From assembly GCF_008974265.1 (NCBI RefSeq), contig NZ_BKZW01000002.1, positions 1,488,001 to 1,552,000 of the forward strand: DNA of 64,000 bases. The letters run 5' to 3'. Source of the stretch: Dictyobacter vulcani (GTDB lineage: Bacteria; Chloroflexota; Ktedonobacteria; Ktedonobacterales; Ktedonobacteraceae). This document shows, one piece after another, positions 1-9,233 of this stretch (its first letter is position 1; the number at the start of each line of letters is the position of its first letter). The notes under the pieces were generated by a model. It made no database searches. It was not told the origin of the DNA and was given only the letters and a program-made list of their open reading frames with translations. Position numbers and translations under genes: made by a program.

Positions 1-1476
1 GATGAAGATGACGCGGGCGCCATGCTGGATTGCCGCCTGAGCAATATTCTGGCGTTCGGCGCGCCGCGAAAAGGTGCCATCTACAATAACCGAGTAACCT
101 TGCTCCAGATATGCCTGTGCCCGGTTGTTCAGGGCGGCATAGGTGCGTCTGGTCCAGGAGGGATCGTAAATACCAGCGCCGAACTGTTCAGGCTGTGGCT
201 GTGCTGGATGCACGTGTGTGAGCTGTTTGCGAATGCTATCGGTTGAGAGCAGTCGATAGGCATATGCTTCCTGCAATCCCTGAGCGATGGAGCTTTTGCC
301 GCTCCCCATGATTCCTCCAATCATGATCAGGAGTGGCTGCGGCGACCATCTGCTATAGGCGAGCGCTAATGTGAAGAGCGTGCTGGCATCCTGGCTGGCC
401 TGTGCGCGCTGGGCAGGATTCACCTCTGGATCGTCCAGCAGGAACGAGGTAACTTTCCCGCGTACGCAGGCGCGATAGCAGGCATAGAACGGAAGAAGCT
501 TGCTGAGTCCTGTGTCTCCAGTCTCGGCGATATATTGCGTCAGAAAGATCGCTGCCAGATCGGGACGCTGGGCCGCATCTAGCTCCATACATAGGAAGGC
601 GACCTCACTGGCGACATCACCAAAGCGGATCCGCTCGTTGAACTCGATGCGGTCAAGCAAGATAATGCGTTTCAGGATTGGCTGGCCCTCTTCAGGCAAA
701 ACATACACGTGTTGTAGCCGCAGATCCCCATGGCAGTCCCGAATATGCTTATGCTGCACGCGCTGAAGGAACAATGCTTTTTCGTGTCTGAGAAACTGAG
801 AAACATAGTCTTGCAGGGCGGTATAGGCCTGGCGCGAAATCGTGCGACCAATATATGGATGCATCTGGCGAAAATTCTCATCCCAGTTTTCGCGGATCAC
901 CTCCATACTCCCCGCCTGTGCAATGTGTTCATTGGTTGGTGTGTTGGTATGGAATTGCGCGACCATGTGGGCCACCTCTGCCATTAACGCGGGCGTGACC
1001 TTACCTGCATCCAGCAGCGCATGCAGTGTGGCACTTTCCGGTAAACGGCGCATGACGACCGCATAATCGATCACGGTATCCAGTTCGTTTATACGGCCAG
1101 GGGCAGGCTCACATGTGGGAGCAAAGGTATGGCCAAAGGATATCCTCCCATCAAAGGTCTGAATGACTGGAGCCACCCCCAGATAGATGCCAGGAGCCAG
1201 TGGAGTGTTTAAGGCGACCTCCAACTGGCAGAAGTGACGACGTAGTTCAAGCGTCGAGTAGTCAAAAAAGCCAAAGTTGCGTGGCTTTTTCAGCTTATAG
1301 ACATAGTCAGGCGTGATCACGACCGCCGAGGCATGCGTCTGGATCAGATAGGGATCTTCCCCTTTTTCATATGTAAAAGGAAAAGCTTGCCGCTGGAGTA
1401 ATGCTTGTAGCATACAGGCAAAGACATACTCTGTCGCTTGCTCTGTATGCCTGTGGATCGAAGAATGGCCTGGCAT
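1..1476 (-). CDS. AAA-family ATPase fused to aminoglycoside-phosphotransferase-like domain (C-terminus cut by window edge)
   Basis: A reading frame of 492 codons is open from the ATG at 1476 to the window edge, so the C-terminus is missing. AAAGGA lies just upstream of the ATG. The N-terminal two thirds resembles an aminoglycoside/choline-kinase fold, with a catalytic-loop-like HGDL near residue 245 followed by DRIEF. A P-loop, GGIMGSGKSS, sits near residue 385 and starts a small ATPase/kinase domain (COG2187 plus COG0645 architecture). The substrate is unknown. It lies 48 bp downstream of a universal stress protein gene on the same strand, the same pairing as Rv2005c-Rv2004c of the M. tuberculosis DosR regulon. 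The fold is clear; the function is inferred. Confidence 0.85.
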   Translation of the reverse strand, partial: MPGHSSIHRHTEQATEYVFACMLQALLQRQAFPFTYEKGEDPYLIQTHASAVVITPDYVYKLKKPRNFGFFDYSTLELRRHFCQLEVALNTPLAPGIYLGVAPVIQTFDGRISFGHTFAPTCEPAPGRINELDTVIDYAVVMRRLPESATLHALLDAGKVTPALMAEVAHMVAQFHTNTPTNEHIAQAGSMEVIRENWDENFRQMHPYIGRTISRQAYTALQDYVSQFLRHEKALFLQRVQHKHIRDCHGDLRLQHVYVLPEEGQPILKRIILLDRIEFNERIRFGDVASEVAFLCMELDAAQRPDLAAIFLTQYIAETGDTGLSKLLPFYACYRACVRGKVTSFLLDDPEVNPAQRAQASQDASTLFTLALAYSRWSPQPLLIMIGGIMGSGKSSIAQGLQEAYAYRLLSTDSIRKQLTHVHPAQPQPEQFGAGIYDPSWTRRTYAALNNRAQAYLEQGYSVIVDGTFSRRAERQNIAQAAIQHGARVIFI

Positions 1477-1524
1477 AACGTTTTCCTTTCATCTCTTTAT
1501 ACTGCCGCAATCCTGAGTCCTGTT

Positions 1525-2562
1525 TTATGTAGGGAGCTGTTCGACTTTTGTCTGGACCGTGCCGGCTTGCGTCTGACTGACGCCTGTATGCACGACAAAC
1601 ATCGGTTGCTTTGTGGTATCCAGGACGCGTTCAGTGATACTACCCAGAGCCCAATGTTCGAGACCACTACGGCCATGGGTCGCCAGCGCCAGCATGTCGA
1701 TATGATCGGTATCCTGTATTTTTCCTGGCATTACATCCGCATCCTTTGCGACCTCAACCAGGGTTCCCGCCACATCCTCATGCACCAGGACCGTGGTGCT
1801 CACGTGCAGGTTGCGGTACATCGGATGGTTGGTCAGGATATCCTTTTTCACTTCTTCCAGGTAGAGATGTGTATCGGCGATGATGCGTTCTCGGGCCTCG
1901 GCGATAGCCAGGTGGGTTGTAATACGGACGTGTTTTTCTGGAAATGGTAATACCTCGACCAGGTGGAGCGTGGCCGTTTCAGGAGCCGCGAGAGCCGTTC
2001 CCAGTTGGATGGTAGGCTCGATAATCGATTCCGAGAGCCTGGACCCATCCAGTGCCACCATGATATGCAGCGGCTGTGGGGCTGTTGTCGAGAGAGCTAA
2101 CTGGTTTTCGTTTTCATCATGCAATACCAGCAAAGGAATGCTACTGATGCGCGTCAACTTATGGGCCACGCCACCTAACGCCCAGCGCTTTAGTCCGGTA
2201 TACCCATGGCTGCTGAGGATAATCAGATCAACGCCGGACTTGTTGGCGATCTCAAGGATCGTTTGAGCCGTACCAGTTGAGACAGTGGTTTGTACTTCAA
2301 CCTCGATGCCGGACAGGGGGTCAGACATGGCAACCTGCCGTAGATAGCTACGGGCCAGTTCAACTTCGGCCTCCAGGATCTGGTTATCTAACTGATCAGG
2401 AGCAGCCAGCACGTGTGGATAGCGCGTATATTCAATGGGTGGATAGGTAACGCGTACCAGGAGCAGAGAGGCACCGCTGGATCTGGCTATGCGTGCTGCG
2501 ACGGGGAGGGCGAGCTTCGCCCGGAGCGAACCGTCCAGAGGAACCAGGATTTTTTGAAACAT
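1525..2562 (-). CDS. Universal stress protein with two tandem USP domains
   Basis: 345 residues. The start at 2562 (MFQKILVPLDGS) is chosen because AGGAG lies 7 nt upstream and the USP fold begins there; the longer open frame to 2685 adds residues with no family similarity. Two USP domains follow one another. Each ends in the ATP-binding loop type G-x2-G-x9-G-S/T, seen as SSHGYTGLKRWALGGV in the first and ATHGRSGLEHWALGSI in the second. Such cytoplasmic nucleotide-binding proteins help cells survive hypoxia and arrest. It probably shares a transcript with the AAA/kinase gene 48 bp downstream. A perfect 9-bp palindrome lies in its leader. Confidence 0.9.
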   Translation of the reverse strand: MFQKILVPLDGSLRAKLALPVAARIARSSGASLLLVRVTYPPIEYTRYPHVLAAPDQLDNQILEAEVELARSYLRQVAMSDPLSGIEVEVQTTVSTGTAQTILEIANKSGVDLIILSSHGYTGLKRWALGGVAHKLTRISSIPLLVLHDENENQLALSTTAPQPLHIMVALDGSRLSESIIEPTIQLGTALAAPETATLHLVEVLPFPEKHVRITTHLAIAEARERIIADTHLYLEEVKKDILTNHPMYRNLHVSTTVLVHEDVAGTLVEVAKDADVMPGKIQDTDHIDMLALATHGRSGLEHWALGSITERVLDTTKQPMFVVHTGVSQTQAGTVQTKVEQLPT

Positions 2563-2592
2563 CGCATTTCTCCTCATATCGAAGGAAGTATT

Positions 2593-2612
2593 GTATGTAT
2601 CAAGATACATAC
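2593..2612. promoter_or_regulatory. Perfect palindrome, possible operator
   Basis: GTATGTATC-aa-GATACATAC is a perfect 9-bp inverted repeat with a 2-nt centre. It lies 31 bp upstream of the universal stress protein start at 2562. The size and symmetry fit a dimeric regulator site, but the binding factor is not identifiable here. Confidence 0.45.
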
Positions 2613-2735
2613 CATGTTTGTTCGTGGCTTTTATCTTAAATACTTCTATCGAAACAATACAGCGCTGATATCTCAACGCTGTCACTACAGTCGGGCCGAC
2701 CTCTCAAAGTCATCACAATTGTCCCGCGGTGCCTC

Positions 2736-4757
2736 TTAGGGATCTTTTTTGATATGGATAGCGCTGACCCGTAGCGCATTAAAGATCACCAGCACATCGA
2801 TCCCTTCCTGGAGAATCGCTCCGACTGCGGGAGGGATATAGCCAAAGGCCGCGAAGACCATGGCCACGCTACTCAAGCCCATCCCGATCCAGATACCTTG
2901 TTTGGCGATGCGCATGACGCGGCGGCCCAGAAAAACGGCTGTACTGACGCCCAGAATATTGCTGGAAAGCAAAACCGTATCAGCGGCGCTGGCGGCGGCC
3001 GTCAGTCCCTGTGTGCCTAAGGCCATGCCAACCGTCGCCGTCGCCAGAGCAGGAGCATCATTGATACCATCGCCGACCATCAATACCTTATGGCCAGCCG
3101 TTTCTAAGTCCTGTATCACATGCACTTTATCTTCGGGTAAGCAGCGAGCAACCACCCGATCGATGTTCGCCAGTTTTCCGACCTGTTGCGCAACCGTTTC
3201 GCTATCGCCAGTCAATAAGATAGTCTGAGTAATCCCCTCGCGTTTAAGTGTGGGACAGAGGTGCCGGATTTCCGGGCGTGGGATATCCTCCATGATGATC
3301 AGCGCCTCGATCGTGCCGTTGAGCGCGACAAAGCTACAAATTTGCCCCAGGGCGCGTCGGCGTTCTCTCTCCTCTAAGAGATATGCGGGCAACGGAATAT
3401 GCAACATTCCCATGAAGGTGCGGTTCCCGACCGCGACCTTGATGTTTTCCGGATGAGCAGGATGCTCTGGTTGCGTGTTTGAGATAGTGGCACATACTCC
3501 TTTGCCAAAAGTTTCTTCAAAGTCGTTGGTGCTAGAGAGAGCAATATGCCGCTCCTGGCCCGCATTCACAACGGCTGTGGCCAGAATATGGGTTGAGAGT
3601 TGTTCCACCGAGGCCGCGTAGTGCAGGATTTCTTCTTCTGTGTATGGACGTTGCTGCTGGCTGTCAGTGGCAACGAGGATGGATGAGACCTTTGGCATGC
3701 CCAGGGTAAGGGTACCAGTTTTATCAAAAACGGCCACGGTTACTTCACCCAGTTGTTCAATGGCCGCGCCGCTTTTGACGATAATGCCATTGCGGGCGGC
3801 AATATTGATACCAGACATAATGGCGATTGGTGTCGCCAGGATGAGGGGGCACGGGGTCGCGACCACCAGTACGGCCAGCGCATAGACCTGATTACCCGAT
3901 AGGATCCATGCCGCTGTAGCCAGTGAAATAGCCAGAAAGGTGAAGACAATACTATAGCGGTCTGCCAGGCGATGAATGGGCGCTTTTTGTTGCTGCGCCT
4001 CGGTCACCAGCCGTACAATCTGCGCGTACTTACTATCGGCACTGGGTTTGCTGGCCCGAACCTCTAGAATTCCATCCAGATTGACGCTGCCAGAAAGGAG
4101 TCCCATTCCCGTTACTTTCCGGACCGGCATGGGCTCACCGGTGAGATCGGCCTGACTGACATTGGATGCCCCCTGTACGATGACCCCATCCACCGGGACC
4201 AGTTCTCCCGGCTTGACCACCACGACCATGCCTGGTTGGACCGTTTCCACTGGAATATCGAGTAGTTGTTGATCCTGCCAGATGTGGGTTGTGCGTGGGG
4301 CGCGTTCGGCCAGTGCCGAGAGCGAACTGCTGGCGCGTCGCAGCGCATACGCTTCGAGTGCCTCACCTCCCGACATCATTAAGACCACGATGGCTCCTGC
4401 CAGATATTCACCTAACCAGAGCGAACCAATGATAGCAATAACCGCAATGACATCGATACTAAATTCCCTGTGCCAGAGCCTTTTAATAGTTTCCCACAGT
4501 AGAGGAATACCCCCCAAGATGATAATTGCGAGCAGGGACCAGTTGGCGAGATCACTGCGCTGCCCCAGCCAGAGGAGTCCGCTGACGATCAGCAGCAGGA
4601 GCGCTACCGTTGGTAGAGGATAACGTTTGAACTGGGACCAGTAGCGAGCATACCAGAACGACTGTGTGGTCTTTTCAGATTGTGGCGGCTCTGGCTGTGG
4701 CGCATGATTATTTTTGCTGGATGATACCTGTTTTTGTGCTACTTTGTTATGTGTCAT
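2736..4757 (-). CDS. Heavy-metal-translocating P1B-type ATPase
   Basis: 673 residues from the ATG at 4757 (AGGTG 7 nt upstream); a GTG at 4766 is an alternative. It pumps a transition metal across the membrane. Visible in order: a polar N-tail without a CxxC metal-binding domain, paired membrane helices, the actuator motif TGEP, the membrane motif TPCPLILATP (CPx type), the phosphorylation site DKTGT near residue 345, GDGINDAPAL, and two C-terminal helices. The N-domain motif usually reading SxxSxHPLA is STHILATA here, so the HP pair that contacts ATP in P1B enzymes is altered. Metal specificity cannot be read from the sequence. Universal stress protein genes flank it. Confidence 0.9.
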   Translation of the reverse strand: MTHNKVAQKQVSSSKNNHAPQPEPPQSEKTTQSFWYARYWSQFKRYPLPTVALLLLIVSGLLWLGQRSDLANWSLLAIIILGGIPLLWETIKRLWHREFSIDVIAVIAIIGSLWLGEYLAGAIVVLMMSGGEALEAYALRRASSSLSALAERAPRTTHIWQDQQLLDIPVETVQPGMVVVVKPGELVPVDGVIVQGASNVSQADLTGEPMPVRKVTGMGLLSGSVNLDGILEVRASKPSADSKYAQIVRLVTEAQQQKAPIHRLADRYSIVFTFLAISLATAAWILSGNQVYALAVLVVATPCPLILATPIAIMSGINIAARNGIIVKSGAAIEQLGEVTVAVFDKTGTLTLGMPKVSSILVATDSQQQRPYTEEEILHYAASVEQLSTHILATAVVNAGQERHIALSSTNDFEETFGKGVCATISNTQPEHPAHPENIKVAVGNRTFMGMLHIPLPAYLLEERERRRALGQICSFVALNGTIEALIIMEDIPRPEIRHLCPTLKREGITQTILLTGDSETVAQQVGKLANIDRVVARCLPEDKVHVIQDLETAGHKVLMVGDGINDAPALATATVGMALGTQGLTAAASAADTVLLSSNILGVSTAVFLGRRVMRIAKQGIWIGMGLSSVAMVFAAFGYIPPAVGAILQEGIDVLVIFNALRVSAIHIKKDP

Positions 4758-4775
4758 AAATTTCACCTACACGAC

Positions 4776-4820
4776 CCAACCAGTCAGTTGGCCTCTAAGC
4801 TCGTTGTGCTGACTGGTTGG
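4776..4820 (-). promoter_or_regulatory. Leader hairpin of the P1B ATPase
   Basis: CCAACCAGTCAG at 4776-4787 and its exact complement at 4809-4820 form a 12-bp stem with a 21-nt loop. It lies 19 nt upstream of the ATPase start. No T-run follows, so it could be an attenuator, an operator or an mRNA-stability element. Confidence 0.4.
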
Positions 4821-4868
4821 CTGATAATTCACAGGACTTTGTGCATAAAACAATTGGAATGTTGGATA

Positions 4869-5861
4869 CTATACTGTGCTCCTATCCTGCTGGTGTGCAT
4901 GGTTGATGCCATTGGGTAGTGGCGGCCGCACAATCAGCAATGGTAGCCGGGTCTGAGTAAGGATGCGTTCAGCGATACTGCCAGAAATCCAGCGATCCAG
5001 TTTATCGCGACCATGGGTTGTCATGGCCAATAACTGGCAGGACTGGTTGTTATCGCTCTCTTCAGCGTACTGGATGATCTCCTGAGCAATATCCGCGCTG
5101 GTACTCAGGCAGCCAGTGATCTCAATGCCGTCAGGTGGGGCCGCCGTTTGCTGCAGGCGCTTCACCACATCCTGGAGATAGGTCTGTGTCTGCTGGCTGA
5201 TAAGCTCCTGAAGATCAAGGTTATAAATCTCTCTGAAATTTTCTTCATTTGATGGACTCAGTGGCTCGATAATACGTAGTAGTTGTATTTCTGCATGCTG
5301 TGGTGGGGCACAGGCGGCGGCAATGGCCAGTGCTGGTTCGATAACCACTTCAGCCTGAGGTGAGCCATCCAGAGGAACACAAACGCGGAAGATGGCTTGT
5401 TCCGTGGGCTGCGCATTGAATGGCAGTGGATGCTCATCACGCTGAATCAATACGGGGACCGGACAAGAACGTGCGATCCTTTGCGCCACGCTTCCCAGCG
5501 CCCAGCGTTTCAGACCTGTATAGCCGTGACTGCATAAAACGACCAGATCGATATTGTGTTGTTTGACGACATCCAGGATGGCTAATGCAGGACTGCCGAC
5601 ATATATCTGGGTGGTCGTAGGAACATGCTCCAACATGCTGGAGGCTTTGATGTGGTTCAGATAGTTGAGCGCACCCTGTTCTTCAAGCCGCTGTATATGC
5701 TCCATCATGCCAACTGTTTGCATACTATAAATGCTCAATATTTCGACACTTCTCAGCAGGATAATGCTGCTGTGATGAGCACGTGCAATATGTGCGGCCA
5801 GCGCAACTGCTTGCTCAGAGCGTGGCGAGCCATCCAGCGGCACCAGAATGCGCTCAAACAT
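4869..5861 (-). CDS. Universal stress protein with two tandem USP domains
   Basis: 330 residues. ATG at 5861 with AAGGAG upstream, starting MFERILVPLDGS. Two USP domains; the first ends with the ATP loop CSHGYTGLKRWALGSV, the second with TTHGRDKLDRWISGSI, where the first glycine spacing is less canonical. The protein should be cytoplasmic and nucleotide-binding. It sits 58 bp downstream of a third USP gene and upstream of the P1B ATPase, all on the minus strand. The three copies differ clearly in sequence, so this is not a recent duplication. Confidence 0.9.
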   Translation of the reverse strand: MFERILVPLDGSPRSEQAVALAAHIARAHHSSIILLRSVEILSIYSMQTVGMMEHIQRLEEQGALNYLNHIKASSMLEHVPTTTQIYVGSPALAILDVVKQHNIDLVVLCSHGYTGLKRWALGSVAQRIARSCPVPVLIQRDEHPLPFNAQPTEQAIFRVCVPLDGSPQAEVVIEPALAIAAACAPPQHAEIQLLRIIEPLSPSNEENFREIYNLDLQELISQQTQTYLQDVVKRLQQTAAPPDGIEITGCLSTSADIAQEIIQYAEESDNNQSCQLLAMTTHGRDKLDRWISGSIAERILTQTRLPLLIVRPPLPNGINHAHQQDRSTV

Positions 5862-5919
5862 AGTCTGTTCTCCTTACCCTTGAAGGGGCTAACATTACCC
5901 CGGACTGCGTTAGCAGAGG

Positions 5920-6906
5920 TTATGGGGTTTCGCTGATGGCTACTTTGGGTTCTTGCTGGTCAAGCATTGCATACTGTGTCTCGGTAACTGATGGACGAAT
6001 GATCAGCATAGGGAGACGGCTCCCACCACGGACGCGTTCAGTGGTACTGCCTAATGTCCAGAGCGGATGACTGGTGATGCCATGGGTTGAGATGGCAATC
6101 AGGTCGCAGGCCCCGAAGACACCACTATTCTCCGCATCTTCACCATTTTCAGCCACGCGAATAATCGCATCGGCGGCATCTTTATTGACCGCGATCGACC
6201 AGGTTACAGGAATCTGCTGTTGCGCGACGATCGGAGCTATCTCACCGCATTTGAGACTGGTCGTGATCGTCTGGAGATAGAGCCTGGCCACATGTAATGT
6301 GTCGGTGCTGTGAATGACGCGTACCAGATGGATGGCACAGTTGGCAGACGTTGAAAGTGCATAAATGAGATCGGCCGCCGGTTCCAGCGCTGCTGCAGCA
6401 TGATTTGAGCCATCCAGGGGTACAAGTATACGCAGCGGCTGGGTCGGATCTGGGTGTGGTCCAAGCGGCAGCGCACTTTGATGGCGTAATAACAGGACTG
6501 GCACTCCAGCATACCTGGTAACTTTTTCCGCCACACTCCCCATGTTCCAACGCGACAGACCAGTATAGCCATGAGAATTAAGAATGATGATATCCGCTTG
6601 CTGGCGTTTGACTATTTCAAGAATAGTAGACGCTTCATGACCAATAGGAGCTTGAATCTCTGTCTGTATCCCCTGAAACTCAGCCTTTTTCGTTAGATTG
6701 ACCAGATATCTTTCAGCCTCAAATTTAGCCTGGGCTGGAAGTTCCTTCGCAAGGCTGGTCTGGGAAGCTGAAAACAAATTAAGATTAACCACACGCAACA
6801 AGATCAGTGTTCCAGCATGCATACGAGCCAGTCGTAGTGCCAGTGGAATTACGCGTTCAGCGTTGTACGAACCATCAAGTGGAAGAAGGATACGCTTAAA
6901 CATCAT
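5920..6906 (-). CDS. Universal stress protein with two tandem USP domains
   Basis: 328 residues, starting MMFKRILLPLDGS. Either ATG (6906 or 6903) fits the AAGGAG upstream. Two USP domains with ATP loops NSHGYTGLSRWNMGSV and STHGITSHPLWTLGST; the second is degenerate at the middle glycine. This is the first gene of the USP/P1B-ATPase run, so a promoter should lie in 6907-7188, an AT-rich 282-bp spacer in which no clear -35/-10 pair was identified. Confidence 0.9.
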   Translation of the reverse strand: MMFKRILLPLDGSYNAERVIPLALRLARMHAGTLILLRVVNLNLFSASQTSLAKELPAQAKFEAERYLVNLTKKAEFQGIQTEIQAPIGHEASTILEIVKRQQADIIILNSHGYTGLSRWNMGSVAEKVTRYAGVPVLLLRHQSALPLGPHPDPTQPLRILVPLDGSNHAAAALEPAADLIYALSTSANCAIHLVRVIHSTDTLHVARLYLQTITTSLKCGEIAPIVAQQQIPVTWSIAVNKDAADAIIRVAENGEDAENSGVFGACDLIAISTHGITSHPLWTLGSTTERVRGGSRLPMLIIRPSVTETQYAMLDQQEPKVAISETP

Positions 6907-7188
6907 TCTGCTCCTTTGCTTAAGAATGTAGGTATGCCTGCAGACATGCTCGTATGGATATTCCCACGATGCCTGGAATATCGACTATGCGCTATGTATA
7001 AGCAGATGTATATGGTCTATATGTTTACCATAGCGCAGCGATCTCTCAATGTCCTCTCATGCCTGACAGGTATCTCTCATTGCTATCACAATTCAGTAAA
7101 CGCCGTTTTCAGAGCACAAAAAAAAGATACCTGCATGCGTTGTGCCATACGGGAATCTTTTTTACTTTGATGCTGATTATATAAATAA

Positions 7189-7674
7189 TCAGCTCTGTTT
7201 GAGGACAAGTTTGTAGACAGGTTCCTGGTCTATTTCGGAGCCGGTGGGTTGGAAGCCGACGCTTATATAGAGCTGTTGAGCACGCGTATTTTCTGGATGG
7301 ACGGTCAGTTGTAGGGCGGCACATTGAGGATACTGTTGCTGGAGAAACTGTAGAAATAAGCGTAATGCTTGCTTGCCGTATCTCTGTCCCTGGTAGTGTT
7401 GATCGATGAAGAAATGATAGAGCCAGTAGTTGTCGCTGCTCTCTGGTTCATATGCCAGTTCCATAAATCCAATCATGGTGGTCGAGCTATAGAATACGTA
7501 AGGAATCCATGTCAGTCCGCCGGGCCGGACATACGCTTTGGCAAGCGCAATGGCGGCAATCGGCACATGATCTGCAATAAAGCGTTGTTGTTCTGTATGG
7601 ACTGTGAGCTTGAGGGCAGCACGCCAGTTTTCGTGTGTCACTTCACATAACGACAAATCTGATGGTTGGTTCAC
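7189..7674 (-). CDS. GNAT N-acetyltransferase, BltD/spermidine-acetyltransferase-like
   Basis: 161 residues. GTG start at 7674 with AGGAG 8 nt upstream. A single GNAT domain: GFMELAYEPESSDNYWLYHF forms the central strands, QGQRYGKQAL is the acetyl-CoA pyrophosphate loop, and HPENTRAQQLYISVGF is the terminal helix-strand. This pattern is closest to polyamine (diamine/spermidine) acetyltransferases of the BltD/PaiA type. It transfers acetyl from acetyl-CoA to an amine; the substrate is inferred only. The gene lies downstream of slipin on the same strand, separated by an inverted pair of a dispersed repeat. Confidence 0.8.
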   Translation of the reverse strand: MNQPSDLSLCEVTHENWRAALKLTVHTEQQRFIADHVPIAAIALAKAYVRPGGLTWIPYVFYSSTTMIGFMELAYEPESSDNYWLYHFFIDQHYQGQRYGKQALRLFLQFLQQQYPQCAALQLTVHPENTRAQQLYISVGFQPTGSEIDQEPVYKLVLKQS

Positions 7675-7692
7675 TTATCAGCTCCTGCTTTT

Positions 7693-7821
7693 CGTACCGG
7701 CAGCGCTGGTCGCTGCGGCCTGTTGGCGTACGAGCATGTCCCTGGGAGCGAGGACCCCTTCTGCTCTTCGTTTTGCCTGCTCGGACGTCCAATGATCGCA
7801 GCGACCAGCGCTGCCGGTACG
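7693..7821. repeat. Inverted pair of a ~44-nt dispersed REP-like repeat
   Basis: Two copies face each other: 7693-7736 (reverse) and 7778-7821 (forward). Their ends form a perfect 25-bp inverted repeat (7693-7717 with 7797-7821). The unit runs roughly TGCTCGTACG, ACAGG, GCAGCGACCAGCGCTGC, CGGTACG. Single copies recur at 37522, 39611, 53517 and 63625. The pair lies between slipin and the GNAT gene and could fold into a long stem. Confidence 0.75.
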
Positions 7822-7825
7822 TTGA

Positions 7826-8641
7826 TTATATCTCTTCTGTGTGTGAGTTGTGTGATGTTTCCTGGATTTGTGTGTTATTCTGGCGTTGCATCATCTGGAT
7901 TATTGGTGTGATTACGTCCATGGGTAGTGGAAAGATGATGGTTGAGTTTTTTTCGACGGCGATCTCGGTCAGGGTTTGCAGGTAACGGAGTTGGAGGGCG
8001 GACGGTTGAGAGCCGATGATGCTGGCGGCCTGGGCTAACTGGGTTGAGGCCAGCAATTCTCCCTGGGCATGGATGACTTTGGCGCGCTTTTCACGTTCCG
8101 CCTCCGCTTGTTTGGCCATGGCACGCTGCATCGAGTTGGGCAACTCGATATCCTTGGTTTCAACGGCCGTGACTTTGACACCCCAGCGCGACGTGTGCTC
8201 ATCAATAATCAATTGCAACTCACGGTTAATCTTGTTGCGATCCGCTAGCAACTCATCCATCTCTGATTGGCCCAGGACATTGCGTAAGGTTGTCTGGCTG
8301 ATCTGCGAGGTGGCTTGATTGAAGTTCATGACATTGACGATAGCCGCAATTGGATCAACCACATTGAAGTAGAGGACGGCAGTGACTTTGATCGTCACGT
8401 TATCGCGGGTGATGATCTCCTGTGGCGGTACTGTCAGGGTAACAATGCGTAGATCAACAGTAACCATGCGGGAAATGAAGGGTGGCACCAGAAAGATTCC
8501 TGGACCTTTCGCACCGATCAAACGTCCCAGCACAAAGACGATGCCGCGCTCATATTGTTGCACGATGCGAATAGCTGAGAGCGCGAAAAAGATCACAAGC
8601 AGAGCGATGGCAATAAGCACAGACAACACCAGTAAATTCAT
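7826..8641 (-). CDS. Slipin / SPFH (band 7) membrane protein
   Basis: 271 residues. Start ATG at 8641 (MNLLVLSVLIAIALL) with AAGGAG upstream; the longer open frame to 8731 has no family similarity. One N-terminal membrane helix is followed by an SPFH domain (QQYERGIVFVLGR, LTVPPQEIITRDNVT, VVDPIAAI) and a charged coiled-coil (AMAKQAEAEREKRAKV). Such proteins assemble into membrane rings that organise lipid microdomains and modulate proteases or channels. Slipins often pair with an NfeD gene; none is present here. The next gene downstream on this strand is the acetyltransferase. Confidence 0.88.
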   Translation of the reverse strand: MNLLVLSVLIAIALLVIFFALSAIRIVQQYERGIVFVLGRLIGAKGPGIFLVPPFISRMVTVDLRIVTLTVPPQEIITRDNVTIKVTAVLYFNVVDPIAAIVNVMNFNQATSQISQTTLRNVLGQSEMDELLADRNKINRELQLIIDEHTSRWGVKVTAVETKDIELPNSMQRAMAKQAEAEREKRAKVIHAQGELLASTQLAQAASIIGSQPSALQLRYLQTLTEIAVEKNSTIIFPLPMDVITPIIQMMQRQNNTQIQETSHNSHTEEI

Positions 8642-8829
8642 GGCACGTCTCCTTATGGCCTTAGGAGCACCAGCAGTAGATAAATGGAGGCAGAGCTGTG
8701 CAGATAAAGCTATACTTATTAGTATGCACACTCTCGTATGTGTTTGTCAATAAAAAGAGTAAGATATTTAATTTCATGGATTAATTTATTTGTGATGCCT
8801 CATTTTCTCTATTTTACTCTCCATCGAGA

Positions 8830-9231
8830 ATGAAATACTGCTGGAGAAGAACAACCATTCCTTTACATTTCGGCTTCCTTCGGATACGATACACAGTGCT
8901 TAAACAGATCTATGGACGAACCCTGGTTATTCCTATGACCTTATGGCATCGACCGTACTTTGACGAGATTATGGCTGGCCTGCGCCAGATTGATCCTACC
9001 ATCTACCATTTTTGTCTGACCGCCCGCAAAGAAACGCTGCTCAACCGTCTGACGCAACGCCAACATGAACACACCGAACAGGCACTGGCCTGGATCAACG
9101 AACGCATCGATCGTTGCCTGATCGCCTTTGATACTCCCGGCTTCTCCATCCAGATTCCCACCGATGACAAACAGCCAGCGGAAATCGTCGCAGAAATCCT
9201 TACTCGTATCAACTCCTCGCCCGGAATATAA
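8830..9231 (+). pseudogene. N-terminally truncated TmrB-like nucleotide kinase
   Basis: Open frame of 133 codons. From about residue 22 it resembles the C-terminal half of TmrB-type P-loop proteins (tunicamycin resistance): VIPMTL, YFDEIMAGLR, FCLTARKETLLNRLTQR and ERIDRCLIAF. The family P-loop and Walker-B region are missing and the first ~20 residues match nothing recognisable, so the protein cannot bind ATP in the usual way. A promoterless remnant is most likely. A nested inverted-repeat element starts 2 bp after its stop and may mark the rearrangement. Confidence 0.6.
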
Positions 9232-9233
9232 AA

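Noticed and set aside
4869-6906. Recent tandem duplication of universal stress genes
   Set aside because: The copies share domain layout but differ throughout, so they are old paralogues.
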